DNA of 64,000 nt. It comes from Asterella californica (lineage: Eukaryota; Streptophyta; Marchantiopsida; Marchantiales; Aytoniaceae). Numbering within the stretch: the stretch's first letter is position 1; each line of letters opens with the position of its first letter. The DNA lies in contig JAYKYS010000004.1 of NCBI GenBank assembly GCA_036924285.1, forward strand, positions 27,436,001 to 27,500,000. Direction: 5' to 3'. The position numbers and the translations under genes were made by a program. Positions 47,701-59,609 of the stretch are shown here, piece by piece. The notes beneath the pieces are model-generated. The model ran no database searches, was not told the DNA's origin, and saw only the letters and a list, made by a program, of their open reading frames with translations.

Positions 47701-47710
47701 AACGTTGAAG

Positions 47711-47752
47711 ACAACCACGAGCGATATGACTATCACATCCACATCGAAAACA
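47711..47752 (-). pseudogene. gag CCHC zinc knuckle of gypsy remnant
   Basis: Fourteen codons, CFRCGCDSHIARGC, with the exact C-x2-C-x4-H-x4-C spacing. It is in a different frame from the neighbouring open stretch, so a frameshift separates it from gag. Confidence 0.85.
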
Positions 47753-47964
47753 GATGATCGTCTTGAAGATATAGTACTGCTAGCTCCTAGCACCTTAAGT
47801 CGAAGCTTGGTTGGATCCTGCATTGGATGCATAAGATCCAGTAGGTCGTGTTTGAGTGTGATCACGAGTAACTCCTCTCTGCTGAGATCCACGAGGAAAC
47901 CTCCTTCCTGATGCACCAAATCTTCCACCACCACGTCCTCTACCACCTCTACTCTGAGAAGACG

Positions 47965-48873
47965 CTATCTGTCCTTGAGGATTCCATCAAAATCCTCTAC
48001 TAGGCTCGCCACCACTTGTTCCACGTTGAAACTTGGAGGGCTGCACGGTATAGTTACGTTCCCTAGTATTCTCTGCTGCTTCCAGATATGCAAACAAGTC
48101 TTGCATATCCTCAGACTTGTGAAACATAACCAGATATCAGACAGGTTAGCATAAAAATCTTGCAGATCTTTCTTCAAGTGAAACAACAAGTCGATGCGAT
48201 CTATCATGTGCAAAAGAGTAATCAACTCATAAAATCGCTGGAGGTACTGTCTGATACTCCCTATCTGTCTCAGATGAATGAGCTCTAACCGAAAATGTGT
48301 AGCTTCATCCACTGGTACCAAATGTTATCGGAGCTCATCTTTCAGCTCTGACCAAGTGGACATAGGAGTTGTACTGTTCAAACTCCTCATCCGTTGTCGA
48401 CCTCCATATCATTCTTTCGCCTCTCCTTCCAGTCTACTAGCAGCATAGGTGAACCAACTGCGCTCATCAAAATTCTCCAAGTAATTTTCCATCTCAGTAA
48501 CTCATAACTCAAACTTGGAAAAGCTTTTCTCATCGTTAAATGGCGTTGCTGGTCTAGTTCATTTCACTCTCCGCTTGTGTCTTTCTTTGGTTGAGCTACC
48601 TTTCGCAACATTATCTTGCGTCTTTTGTGATAGACCTTCATTCTTATCTGCTTGAGCAGTATCAACTGCTCCTTCACCTAGCAGCGCTTAATCTTTGACT
48701 AGCTCGACTTGCGGTACAAGGACCTCTCCTTCTTTCTCCTGTGTCGCTTTTGCTTGAGCTAAATTCGCCTTAAGCACCTTGTTCTCAGCTTCCACTTGCT
48801 CAAGTCGGCCTTCCAACTTCTTCAGAAACGCCTGCATCTCGTCCATCCCAGTCGGCGCGGCTACCATTGTCAA
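47965..48873 (-). pseudogene. Gypsy gag with N-terminal coiled coil
   Basis: 48873-48688 reads MQAFLKKLEGRLEQVEAENK...LKANLAQAKATQEKEG, an obvious coiled coil with heptad Leu spacing, starting just inside the primer site. 48321-47965 reads LELIHLRQIGSIRQYLQRFYELI...LFHLKKDLQDFYANL, the gag capsid-like segment. The stretch between (48322-48687) is interrupted by stops and shifts. Confidence 0.75.
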
Positions 48874-48903
48874 TGGTGTTCAACAAAGATTCAACTTCAA
48901 CCT

Positions 48904-48915
48904 GCTCTAATATCA
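48904..48915 (-). promoter_or_regulatory. Degenerate primer-binding site
   Basis: The - strand TGATATTAGAGC lies two bases after the LTR end. It differs from TGGTATCAGAGC by G-to-A and C-to-T, exactly like the copy at 7210. Confidence 0.85.
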
Positions 48916-48917
48916 AC

Positions 48918-49894
48918 TGTAACGTTCGACGTTCGACCGCAGATCTCGAAATAAAATCTTTCAACTCCAACCAATGAGTCTCCGAACGTGAATCTCCCTG
49001 TAGACCTGTATACTTTATTTGTGTCTCCAGATCCAGTTCGTTAAACTGTCTGCTAATAAGCACAGAGGATTTGATAACCGTCGAATGAGTTTAGAATAAC
49101 CTACTAGTCTTTTGCAGGTCTCTGGTCTTAATTCTCAGATTTAAGAACACAATGGAAACTATTCTGGACCCGGGTTGGATAAAATTTGGACAGTGCTTCC
49201 GCTACTGGTGATCAAGTTGGAACGTCAAGACCCACCAGGAGCAACAGCCAGGACTAGGAAACCTAGTGGATGCTAGGAAGTAGGAAGACAAAGTAATTAC
49301 ACCAAAATGAAGTCAACATCACACCAGACGCGTCCAATTCAGCTTTGGCACATAATCCAAACTTGATAATCATAGAATAGAGAAAATCACGGACTCATAT
49401 ACATTACAAGGCGTTTACTTGCTGACAAGGTCACGAAGAGCTCTTGGATCGGTAATTCTTCACTGCTCTGCAACTCTCCTGTGAGGATTTCATTCCAGAA
49501 CTAAAATTTCTTCATAAAACTTATCTTCACTATGAACGTTCTGATTTCTCACTCAATAAACTAAATCTCAAATTAACTGTCTAACCAACACTAGATCTTT
49601 CTTGGTACCCTTACTTTGAACTGTTTATCATCAGTCGGCTCTCAGAGGAGTCTGGTCTGTGTTCAGTCCTTGCTCTCTGGACTCCAATGTACAGTCTCTA
49701 GGCCATGTAAGTACAGTCTCCTTCCTTACCACCAGAATGCTCTTCTCCAAAAGCTCAAAACAGATAATGATCCTTTTAGGATTCGAGACCCCTTTATCTG
49801 ATCTCTTTGAGTCCGCCTTGTGACCTTGTAGCCGTCACGTACTTTGTAATCACTGCCTATACGACATCCGGCTAATAAAGTAAACGGTGTTACA
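48918..49894 (-). repeat. 5' LTR of - strand gypsy element (977 bp)
   Basis: On the - strand it starts TGTAACACCG at 49894 and ends GTTACA at 48918, giving a TGTAAC/GTTACA inverted terminal match. It is followed by the primer site and gag, so order and polarity agree. The 3' LTR is not in the window. Confidence 0.85.
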
Positions 49895-50888
49895 TAATAC
49901 AATACCGTACTTTCATGGTTGCAAATACTTCAATTTCAATCAAACTTACATTTACTGCAAAAGGATTCTCTCTTATTCCGTCTTGTGAAATATAAATTCA
50001 CAAGACGGATTGAAACAGATGACATTTCTCAATTGAAATATACTCTTGCACTTGAAAGAGAATTAATATCTCTATTTTCTATCATAGTCTAAATGAAACA
50101 AAAGATACAATATATATATACAAATTCCTTCATAAGACCAAACAGAATCATCGAAGCTAAATAATATTTTCTTATATAATTTAATTAATATAACTACTTA
50201 GAGCGATTTTAATTACTCATCATAACTGAAACAAAAGCTTCCAAGCTAAATATTATTCTGCTATGTAATTAAATATATTACTATTTAGAGTGATTATAAT
50301 TACTCATCATAACTGTACGTGAGTACCGCATACAAACAGCCATGTAATGTTCTCTAGGCAAATAACAAACTTGGGAAAGCTAAGCGATCTGTTGCTACGC
50401 ACTAGTATAGCTTTTCTTTTTTAAAAATTTTTTAACTTTTAACTTTTTATTTTTGTGACGAAACGACGGCGATATACGTCCGTCGAACTATACAAACAGG
50501 AACGAGTACAGGAGGAACCGCGTATAACTCTGCTGTCCACAGTTATACGCCGATTGTGACAACAGGAATGGAAGGAACTTTTTCTCGTGTAAAGTATTTT
50601 GTCGTATTGATAGACGGTTAATGACGGGGGGCGGACGGAGAGGCTGTGAAACCCGCAAAGAATCAGGTGAAATCCGGATAAATCTCTAACGCATAGACCC
50701 GCAATTCCGCTGCAGGCGTAGCTCCTTGTTTCTGTACTGGTTGGTGGAATTCGCGGAACCGTCTCCTTGTTGCAGAATATGACCTTTCCATCGATTCGCT
50801 CTTTTCTCCAGCTACTGGAGATCCTCTCGATCGATTTCACTCGTTACAGTTCTCCGATCCTCTGTCTGTCTCAACTGCTACATGCAGG
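49895..50888. other. AT-rich spacer and presumed promoter of the next gene
   Basis: 50000-50440 is AT-rich, with two similar blocks containing gcta(a)atatt(a)tt...ttagag(c/t)gat and attactcatcataactg at ~50155-50230 and ~50235-50312. From 50440 GC rises sharply. 50701-50730 matches 56465-56494 in 27 of 30 bases. An in-frame-looking short ORF (50767-51066) overlaps the start of the gene in another frame and may mark a leader exon, since tgcag precedes the ATG at 50889. Confidence 0.5.
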
Positions 50889-52163
50889 ATGTCCTTCGCA
50901 GATTTGTTCGCCCGATACCGCGAAATGGGAGCCATGGGAGCCATGGGGCCGCAGCCTTTTGATGAGCATGCGCTTTTATTCGGTGAGGCTGGAAATGCCT
51001 GGACTCATTCAATCGACGGCGATCCCAAGAAGGACAATAACGTATGTAAAGAGTACTACAGGTTGACCTCGAATGTGCTCAGATCTCTGCTAGTGGGAAT
51101 TAAGGAAATAGCGACCGATGAAATCACACCCGCTTGGCAGGTTGGCTTTCCTAGTGGAAGTCCGAAGAAACGCCTTTCCAACCTATTCGTCGACAAGCCG
51201 AACGAGAACGCTACGTACCCCAAGTTGACGAGCACCCATGCCGTGGGGGAGATAGGAATCTCAAAGCTGCCGTCATTGAGCTACCCAGCAAAAGTACCGA
51301 TGAGAGAAGTCGTTAACATCGCCAACTTAAGGAGATGGTTATGGGGTCAGATGGGACACCCAGTGAGCTACCTGACATCCACTTCGCCCGTGAACGATAG
51401 TAACGGCGATACAGTGATAGAGACGGCCCGCTCTCTGGATTCACAAGAGCAAGCAAACCCTGAGCCTCAGTCGGTCGACGGGGAGGTCTCGGGCGAAGGC
51501 GCAGAGGAGGTTAAAAGTTCCAAACCCGAAGATCGCATTCCTCAAGTGGAGAATACAACGGAATCGGCCGACATGGCGTCCACCACCACGTCCGTGTCTG
51601 CAGACACCAAGGCCAACGATGAATCCCCAACTCATAGCAAATCCTCTCAGACTCCTCCTGCAAGGACGGCTGAGGATGATGACGCTTCAACAAAACCTTC
51701 TACCGACTCCGAGTCTGAACACGAACCTCTGATAAGAAGAACTCGTCAGCTCAATCAAACGGCTAGTGGAAATAAGCAATTTACGTCCTCTCCCCAGGCT
51801 GGAGACGACAAGGAGAACCCGAGAAAACATAACGACGTGAACAGAAACTCCATGCCGTCTAGAAGCCACAGCCTCCCCGTTGGAAGCAGACCTGCAGAGG
51901 TCGAGAACTCCATGCCGTCTAGAAGCCACAGCCTCCCCATTGGAAGTAGACCTGCAGAGGTCGAGAGGCAAGTATCTAGCAATAATAAGCCCAGGCATAC
52001 GACAGTGGTTGCCAGGAACAATGAAGCGATCATGCCTGCACGACAGAAAAGTTGGTGCATTGTAGGAGGATACGTCAAGAGGTTTCCAGCAAAGCACTAT
52101 CACTCGTCGCCAAAGATACAACCTCCTTCCAAAGGCCAACCTCAAGTGCCCCTCGCAGCCTGA
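50889..52163 (+). CDS. Uncharacterised, largely disordered protein, 424 aa
   Basis: A single ATG-started frame of 425 codons, GC-richer than its surroundings and with mostly synonymous-looking codon use, so I accept it as coding. Residues 1-160 look folded (MSFADLFARYREMGAMGAMG, VCKEYYRLTSNVLRSLLVGI, PMREVVNIANLRRWLWGQMG). From ~165 to 400 the protein is Ser/Thr/Glu/Pro-rich and likely disordered. Residues 320-339 and 340-359 are a tandem copy of NSMPSRSHSLP(V/I)GSRPAEVE. The C-terminus is basic (WCIVGGYVKRFPAKHYHSSP). I recognise no family; SRSHSLP resembles a 14-3-3 or basophilic-kinase site. The ATG could also be the start of a second exon, because tgcag precedes it directly. Function unknown. 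Confidence 0.65.
   Translation: MSFADLFARYREMGAMGAMGPQPFDEHALLFGEAGNAWTHSIDGDPKKDNNVCKEYYRLTSNVLRSLLVGIKEIATDEITPAWQVGFPSGSPKKRLSNLFVDKPNENATYPKLTSTHAVGEIGISKLPSLSYPAKVPMREVVNIANLRRWLWGQMGHPVSYLTSTSPVNDSNGDTVIETARSLDSQEQANPEPQSVDGEVSGEGAEEVKSSKPEDRIPQVENTTESADMASTTTSVSADTKANDESPTHSKSSQTPPARTAEDDDASTKPSTDSESEHEPLIRRTRQLNQTASGNKQFTSSPQAGDDKENPRKHNDVNRNSMPSRSHSLPVGSRPAEVENSMPSRSHSLPIGSRPAEVERQVSSNNKPRHTTVVARNNEAIMPARQKSWCIVGGYVKRFPAKHYHSSPKIQPPSKGQPQVPLAA
51846..51965 (+). repeat. 60-bp in-frame tandem duplication
   Basis: Copies 51846-51905 and 51906-51965 differ only at two positions (gtt/att and agc/agt). It lies in the coding region of the 424-aa protein and adds 20 residues. Confidence 0.97.
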
Positions 52164-53417
52164 TCTGTTGCTGAAAAACTCGTTCCAAAGTCTAAGCTTG
52201 ACATCATACTCTTTCATTTTGTGAAGATGGTTCCAGAAGAACCTCAATTGTTTCCCCCGTTGGTACAGCCGTGCACTCAAACCAAATACAAGCACATTGT
52301 TCGCATAAACCCACATACGCATGCTGGAGAAGCCCTCTACTGACTCACATCCAGTAGCAATTACCTATCGCGTATGATTTACGTGACGAATAAGAAGCGA
52401 ATGGAACTATTATTGTATATGGCTGACACTCTTGCACTCAGCTGACGTCGGAGCGACTGCGTATAATGGACCTGAAAAAAATCAACATCATCAACGTGAA
52501 CATCAACATCAACATCTACTGAATCTCAGAGTCGTTATAAATCCTTCCAGTTAGCAGTTTGGTTTCCTCTCGGATATCGAGCTTGCTCGCTAGTGCTGAA
52601 CAGCGATCGAACATGTTTGACGAACACGATAGGTTCCTTGAATTTTCACCTAAACCACTAGTGTTGGAAAATAACGAATCCATAAACGAAGCTGTTTTTA
52701 CATCGTCAACTGAACGCTTGTACATATGTAGTACAAGCCCTGCCATGCCCTGAATGTTTCTCTCTGCTGTTCACCTGTAGACTACACACGCTTAGATTAC
52801 TCAAAACCCTCATACTCAACTGTGATCACACGAAGATGTAACCATCTGTACAATCTGGCACGCACTTACTCCGATCAGACACTTGGTACCCCAATATACC
52901 AACTTCCATCATCAGTGTAATCATATTACACTGATAATGGAATCATATCCATGCCGTTTCACTCTAAGTAGAACAAAGGATGACCGTATCTCAAAAGTAA
53001 ACACACAGGATTGATTATCCAACAACATCGTTCGAGTTCACCGTTACTCTAGTGAAACAGAAGGCACCGATCATTCTAAGGGGAACCACTAGCAATCGAA
53101 TTCGAACCAACCTCGAATAAACTCGCATCCATCACCAACTACAAGTACCCTCAACTTAATCACCCAAGATCATGTGTGTGTCTGAGTCTGTCAACATTAC
53201 ACGAGGATTTGCAGACTCCTAGGAACCAGTCAGAACCCTCCTCTCCACAAACAACCCATGGAAAATATCAGGTTCAATCACTTACACTGTAAACAAGCAC
53301 TTAGTTGTTGCTTTATGTAATTTGTTTGGACTGCCAATTGTGGCAGACGAAGAATACGTGGTTGAAAACCCCCCGAAGTGTGAACTAACAGGTACACCCG
53401 ATATGCTCGTAAAGAGT
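52164..53417. other. Intergenic, no gene seen
   Basis: Between the convergent ends of the 424-aa gene (+) and the membrane protein gene (-). It holds 3' UTR sequence of both and short ORFs only (52516-52746 -, 52559-52753 +), mutual shadows without domain signal. A small inverted pair catcatcagtgtaatca/attacactgataatgg lies at ~52908-52940. Confidence 0.5.
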
Positions 53418-54338
53418 CTACCAGAACTGCCGCTGTCCCGTGAGTACTACCCACGTATTCACAGTCATCCGGCTTATACACATAGCTAGAATCCCATCAA
53501 GAAACTGCCCATTCCTTCCGATTACCCAAAGGGACACAAGACCTGATAACAAACTACTTCTCCACTCCTTACCATTATACAGAGCGAAGGCCGAGTTACA
53601 AGTAAGCCAAGCTGTCCAGCTCCAACTCGTAAATGGTACGTCCGTGAAGAACGTGGTTCGCATAAGGTCTTCCTTACCACTCAGATACTGTACTAGCACT
53701 CGATACATCCATGAATGGTAGAACAGGCAGTCCTCGATGGGGGTCGTCAAAGCTCCAAAAATACGAATTCCGTCCCACAAGAAACCTAGAAGTCTAGATT
53801 CGTAGTCCACGCCAGGTCTCCATGCCGTCCTCACGTCCCCGAGCCTGTTCTCATCCAACAGCAAGGTGACTAAACCGCTTAAAAGGCCCACGACCAAGCC
53901 CTCGGCGGTGCCCAATCCTGGTCTGAATCCAGCCAAGTTGAGCTCGGGCAAAAATCGAAAGAACAAAATGATGTAGACCAAAAGAAGTCCGTAATGCACC
54001 AGCTTGATTTTGTACCTCGCCTTCCTCATTACAGGAGACTGCATGAGGTCAAACGTCAACAATTCATGCTCTTCCGGAGAGCTTCCCGGAAAATACCTCC
54101 GATTCGTGACAGCTGCAGCTACGGCAGTATCCACGAACTGTCTGTGGGCCACTTCTCTGGCATGCAAAAGAGAACGGTAATGGATCATGTTCGCCGAGAG
54201 AGTGGTCATGAGCCATGGCAAGATGCGTAGTAATGTTTCAAGCAACTGAGACATTCGATCGTGCAGTCGTCGTCCTCGTCGTCGTCGAGACACCGCTCGC
54301 GACAAACTAACAGCAGCAACTGCCAGTGAGTTGCGCAT
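53418..54338 (-). CDS. Polytopic membrane protein, CPBP/CAAX protease-related-like
   Basis: A 306-codon frame from ATG at 54338. An Arg-rich N-terminus (RAVSRRRRGRRLH) is followed by about six hydrophobic segments: ~111-130, 145-161, 188-200, 240-254, 262-274 and 281-300. The C-terminal half follows the bacterial CAAX-protease-related membrane family (exosortase-associated, part of the CPBP group). It shows LTTPIEDCLFYHSWMYR where those have VxEExxFRxxLxR, VPFTSWSWTAWLTCNSAFAL where those have a F..HG segment, and VNTWVVLTGQRQFW where those end in TN..L..Y.L.TGQW.(F/L)W. Catalytic positions differ: E202-D203 instead of E-E, Asn255 where the first His is expected, Arg290 where the second is expected. 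If the alignment is right it is a pseudoenzyme. The Arg-rich start could be an organelle-targeting peptide. Identification rests on my reading of motifs only. Confidence 0.6.
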   Translation of the reverse strand: MRNSLAVAAVSLSRAVSRRRRGRRLHDRMSQLLETLLRILPWLMTTLSANMIHYRSLLHAREVAHRQFVDTAVAAAVTNRRYFPGSSPEEHELLTFDLMQSPVMRKARYKIKLVHYGLLLVYIILFFRFLPELNLAGFRPGLGTAEGLVVGLLSGLVTLLLDENRLGDVRTAWRPGVDYESRLLGFLWDGIRIFGALTTPIEDCLFYHSWMYRVLVQYLSGKEDLMRTTFFTDVPFTSWSWTAWLTCNSAFALYNGKEWRSSLLSGLVSLWVIGRNGQFLDGILAMCISRMTVNTWVVLTGQRQFW

Positions 54339-55600
54339 GCACGTCGTCAGGCTGGCTGCAGATCATGGTAATACACTCCACACGCACAGCTCTTCTCTTG
54401 TCTTGTGGCGTTCAGCCCTAACATTTGAAGGTTTGTGGCCCAAGTTTTTCTGCCGTCAAAACCATTACATATTTACAACACATGAACCACCTACCGGTTC
54501 TACAATCATGTCTATTCAAAGGACGGATCGACAAATCCGAGGAGGAGGAGGAACATGTAGAGACATGCTCGAGCTCGCCTTCTTGCTCGCCCGGCCCTGG
54601 TGAAGAGAAAAAAACTGAATCTAAAAACTCGCACATCCTGTCAGACACCATTCCACAACCCTCTACTCTCTTCCCATCTCAAACATTTCCACAGCCAAGA
54701 TTCCCGCCTAATTCCCGCTGTCTGGCAGTTCCACAAGTAGATCATCGAGGCACTCCTTACTTCGTGCAGGCAGGCAGATGATGCTAATCTCTACCCTTCG
54801 ACCGGTGCGCTCATTCTTCTACCAGCCTCGAAACCACGAGCGTATGATGAACTGTCTAACCCTCATATACTTGAAATGAAATTGGAGAATGAAGCAGAGC
54901 CACAAAATTGGCTCCATCTCAGCGAGTGATAGGATCCAGACGAGCCAATCGGATCCAGTGACGAATTACCTACAGAGGGAGGCACTCGAGATAAACCCTT
55001 TAGTGCACGTATCGTATGATAGAGAGATGAGGAGGATTTATCCACGGCAGGCCGTGGGTGGTTCTAGAAGAAAGGACGGAAGTGGCAGCTAGCTGCTCTG
55101 CTGCTGCTGATCCGCGGAGAAACCCATGAGCAGATTCCGAATGAAGATGCACCAAAAGCAGTGAGGAGAGAAGAGAAACAGTAACGACATGAAGAACGCC
55201 ATCGAACGCACGACTGGCTGCTGGCTGGTGACTGGCTCGTGCTCCGAGCCCCCGAGACTTACCCCGTGGGTGAAGAGTGCGTCTTTCTCTCTCTCACTCT
55301 CTCACTCCCTCCCTTCAGTGCGTGGCTGCCGAAGGATAGGAATCGCATGAATTGCAAACCACATCTGCTGCAGAGCCCTGCGATGGGGGAGCAACAGTAT
55401 TCTTTATGTTCTTCTAGGGTTGGCTTACACTCTTCTTCCACCCAGATCGGACACGTGCCCGTGCATTCATAGGAGAGAAGCCACGGAGGGGTTGGAACTT
55501 CCAGTGTGTCCACCTCATCTTACTGGAACTGTACTGGATTACCTTCTGTGTCTCTGAAATCACGAGCATTATCTGATGAGTGATTTCCTTTTCTGGCTCT
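54339..55600. other. Promoter side of membrane protein gene; no other gene seen
   Basis: Short ORFs on both strands (54331-54603, 54425-54781, 54863-55045 -, 55239-55472) lack domains and overlap one another. 55285-55315 is a ctctctctcactctctcactc pyrimidine tract, common in plant promoters and leaders. A gaggaggaggagg run is at 54540-54552. The - strand promoter of the membrane protein gene should lie just right of 54338; I see no clear TATA box. Confidence 0.45.
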
Positions 55601-55602
55601 GT

Positions 55603-55830
55603 GCATTTTCCGGCTTAAATAACTAATGTAAACCACGGTTTTAAAAATAACGACAGTAAATAATTATTTGGGTTACCTCAACTGACCAAACTAACTATTA
55701 TAAACCACGGTTTTAAATAACAATAACAAATTGTTATTCTGGTCCTCTGAACTAACCAAATCAAATAACTATTATAAACTACGGTTTTATTCCTTCTTTA
55801 TGTGCAGTCAGTTTCAAAGCCGGAAAGTGC
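55603..55830. mobile_element. 228-bp MITE-like element with internal triplicate
   Basis: Terminal inverted repeats gcattttccggctt (55603-55616) and aagccggaaagtgc (55817-55830) match at 13 of 14 positions. Inside, taaaccacggtttta recurs at 55629, 55701 and 55775 (last copy taaactacg), spaced 72 and 74 bp, with shared aactaac/accaaa words. No ORF. Confidence 0.7.
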
Positions 55831-58800
55831 CCGTGCTTGAGTCCAAGATTTCCGGCGCAAAGGACTCTTTCTATGCATGATTAGAATCTAGTTGTATTCT
55901 CTTGGTTAACTCATCAAGAGTTTGCTGGACAATCATTATATCTCTTCTGTAAAATACAAGCTCCATTATCTTGTCATGTTCCACCATCAAGTTCTTGTGA
56001 AGATGATGATACCAATGCTTTGCAACTAGACAAACAAAAACAACAAAAAGATAGACATATGAACTTCCGTCAAAATTTATAGTTATTGCTATGCATTACC
56101 GCCGGCATATGTAGATCGTGAAAACTGGAATGAAGGGGGTTTTGTCGTGTAGTAGAACGGAAGAATAGAGTCGTAGTGAAAACCGGAAAGAGAAAAGGAA
56201 GAGTCAAGAATGAAAGGATAGAAGGACGATTCACGTCGCTTAGTGCGTTATGTCAAGTAGATATCTGGCACTCCAACGACTATCCTCTTGCCTTGACGGA
56301 TTTTCATGTAGCGACTCGCCGGAAACAATTCAAGCGATGTAAATGAGACAAATAGTTGTGAAAACCGGAGAGAAAAAAGAAATAGAAATAACGAATGGAT
56401 AGAATCTGTGAAAATTGAAAAGAAAAAGGAAGTAGCTAGATCTTGATAAATTGTTAAATAGCCCTGCAATTCCGCTGCAAGTGCAGCTCCTTGTTCTTTT
56501 CAAAACGGAATATATATTGAGAGATTAGCTTCAAGTTGTTCTGGAGTTTTAAAAAAAAATTTATTTCTAACACTTCTTGTCTTCCTTCAAACGATAAATG
56601 GGTGTAATTTATCTCATCTGTCTCTTTGTTATTGCATATAGAAAGGGTTAGGGAAATCGAAAAAATTGTAACAAGATCATTCAGTCCAAATTTTGACTGA
56701 ATGAATTTCAAAGTTCCATGTAGGTTGAACATGATGCTACTGTGATAACTTACTCTACGACACAGCCCATAAGAATGCATCAAGATTACACGTTACTGAA
56801 GTAATGGTGGCAAAAGAGTTATGAGAGATATATCTGAACACTTATAATAAAGTGATACATGTCAGTTTAATCCTACCTCTCGAATTCTATGTAATCTTTA
56901 ATGGGTTAACCAGTACATTAAAAAATCAGTTGATTGAACATGAAAGTGATATATTGTGAACTCAATACATAATATATAAGATCAAATTAAGATCAAATTT
57001 TTTTGTTCTGATATTGGAGAATGGAATATTTGATGATATAGACTATTTTATATGATATTAGACTATTTTTATACTAATTTTAGAATATTATCTATAAATG
57101 AATATTCGGTAACTAACTTAATACACCATGTGTTATTGCAACCTTAGATCAAATACTACTGGATCTGGAGATATAGATTAATTACAAAATAGCTTGAGAT
57201 CTATTATAATGATAATGTATAGACATAAGTATCTACTGAATGTTGGAATGAATATAAAGAACTATTTCTTAAGAGTACATAGATCGTTTACGTGACTGGT
57301 ATAGGTATATATTTTCATGTTCGTTCTATTCTATAGAACCATTGCAATCTATATGAAACTCTACATTCTGATAGGGAAGTAACATAAAAATAGTAAATCA
57401 CTGGGAGTGGAGTAAAATAAAAAATTACTCACGGGGAGTAGAGTAAGAAACAATGTAATAGTACCCCGGGATATATAAAAAAGACCATCAAAATTCTTGA
57501 CCTGTAAATAATATTGAATAATTTTGTGTAATAAACAAAATTTATTTATTTCGAATAACACTCTATTGCTGCAATGCATCAACCTTGTTCAACCTGCTTT
57601 TTTCCATTTTTTCTCAAGTCTTGTTAATATTATGAGAGATTGAGCATGATCTACTTCTATGCATTTCATATATATTAAATGAGTAGATTCAGTTACCATT
57701 CACTAAATTTTTTCATCATCACATATTACTATGATGGATTATCTCTCTAGAAATTATGAGATTTCAGAAAGGAGTCAAACTTACATTTTATTTAAAGTTA
57801 TTTTATGTTACTTACAAGTTTACTACTTTATTTTGCAAAAAAAAAATTTCACTTGTTTTTATAATAACTTGAAATCTTAGTTTAAAAATACATTATAAAA
57901 CAAATAATGGAACTTTTCCCTCAAATGAATCTAACATAAAACCTTCAGTATGTAACTACTATTCAAATCACCACACGTATAAAAGTACTCATGGATTTCA
58001 CTTCTCTAGAGATAATTACTCTTTGTCAATATTCCTACAACATCCATAATTTTGTAATTCTGATGACACATCCTCCTGTTACCAGTTTCTGAATTCGAGA
58101 GACAATGAAACATTGTTCCAACAGGCATATTTTCTGTTGTTTCTTATAATCAGTGTTCAAAGATATATAATCTTGTTTAAACCTTTTAGGGTTTCCCTTC
58201 AGTGTATAGACACATTTTATGTTATTTGTTATTTTCGTATATTATTTTCATCAAATGAACACTCTTTGTATTTTAGAGATAACACCAAAAAGTTAATAAA
58301 TTATTACATTATTATATTTATTTTTATATTTATTTATGTTTAATAAATATAATTCTATGAATAATATTTATTTTAAAGCACCTCTATAGAGTTAAAATAA
58401 AGACAAGATATTTATTATTTCAGAATCTAAAACTATATATCGTTCAGTCATTAATTTAGCCAATTATTACCTACATGCTTCTTTATTTCTGAAAACTATA
58501 GTTCTCTCCACATATTATAGCGTGAGATTGACACCAGGCAAATGGTTTTAATTATCCTCAGATATCTGGTGTTTTACAAAATTCTCGCAGTTATGGTAGA
58601 TATAAACTGAAGAATCAAAGGATCTTTTTTCGTGTTAATTGTGTGTGCTCATTTCTATGTAAATGAGCTCGTGATATAAAAGTGTGTTTTGTTTATCCGC
58701 TTATAAGTGTTTACGTGGGTGGCGGCAGCTTGTTTTGTACTGGCTTTGTCCCCATTGACGTTATCATCTTGATTTCCTTCAAAGTTTTAATATTTTTTTG

Positions 58801-59600
58801 AAAGTATCAACTTCCTCAAAAAGAAAAGAAAAGAAATATTTACAAGAAGATATAGATAATTTTGCATGTGAAGAAATGGTCATGCACCGTACGTTATAAT
58901 CTTATATTCAGGAAAAGAAGAGCCACTATCATCTAGAACAACCCTACCCATCGGTATTAACCCTCGTGAATCACTCAAGGGTAGAGTTTATCTTATTCAC
59001 TTCATGTTAGGAGAATAATTCTTCTGATAATACCTAAAAATCCTTCCAACAGATCGTGGTTAACGTGGTTGTCATTTCATTTCACTGAATGTACAACTAC
59101 TTTCAGAAGAAGAAACATAAAGAGTTTTTTTCTTAAATTATGGAAGATGAACAATCTCTACATACTTCTTGACGAGATTAGATTCATTAGAATATGTGAA
59201 AGTTTGTATGAAGATACCAAAAAGATTCTGGATTCAAAACGGTGATAGAAGAGAAAAGTTGAGTTTTAGAAAGTTATGTTTCGATGTGATCTACAGGTAG
59301 AGAAAAGAAACCGTAGGAATTGAAGCAGTCAATTTGATATACATGTTTCTTCTTAACGAGGGTTGTATATAATACAATGCTACCGTAATAAGCACAGTTG
59401 CTTTACTTAGAACAACCCACTTAAATAAATCTCGTTTACTCACTTTATATCTTGTGGATACGGAAAAGATAAACTTACACAAACATATCAAATATGCAAT
59501 GAGCTTTGATATCACTTTTTATGCACCTGCCGTTTTGTAGTGACAGCATAAGCTTTTTCTCGATAAGTCAGGAAACTCAGAACATTTCTCTGAACTACAT
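55831..59600. other. Intergenic, mostly AT-rich; no gene seen
   Basis: At 56120-56440 the phrase gtgaaaaccgga(a)agagaaaa(g) recurs about four times at 75-130-bp spacing, each followed by ggaag/aatag and ggatagaa words. 56465-56494 is shared with 50701-50730. From 56500 to 59600 the sequence is AT-rich with short ORFs only. Confidence 0.5.
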
Positions 59601-59609
59601 ACACACATT

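Noticed and set aside
51687..52322. 211-codon - strand ORF
   Set aside because: Antisense shadow of the 424-aa gene; its internal repeat simply mirrors the 60-bp duplication.
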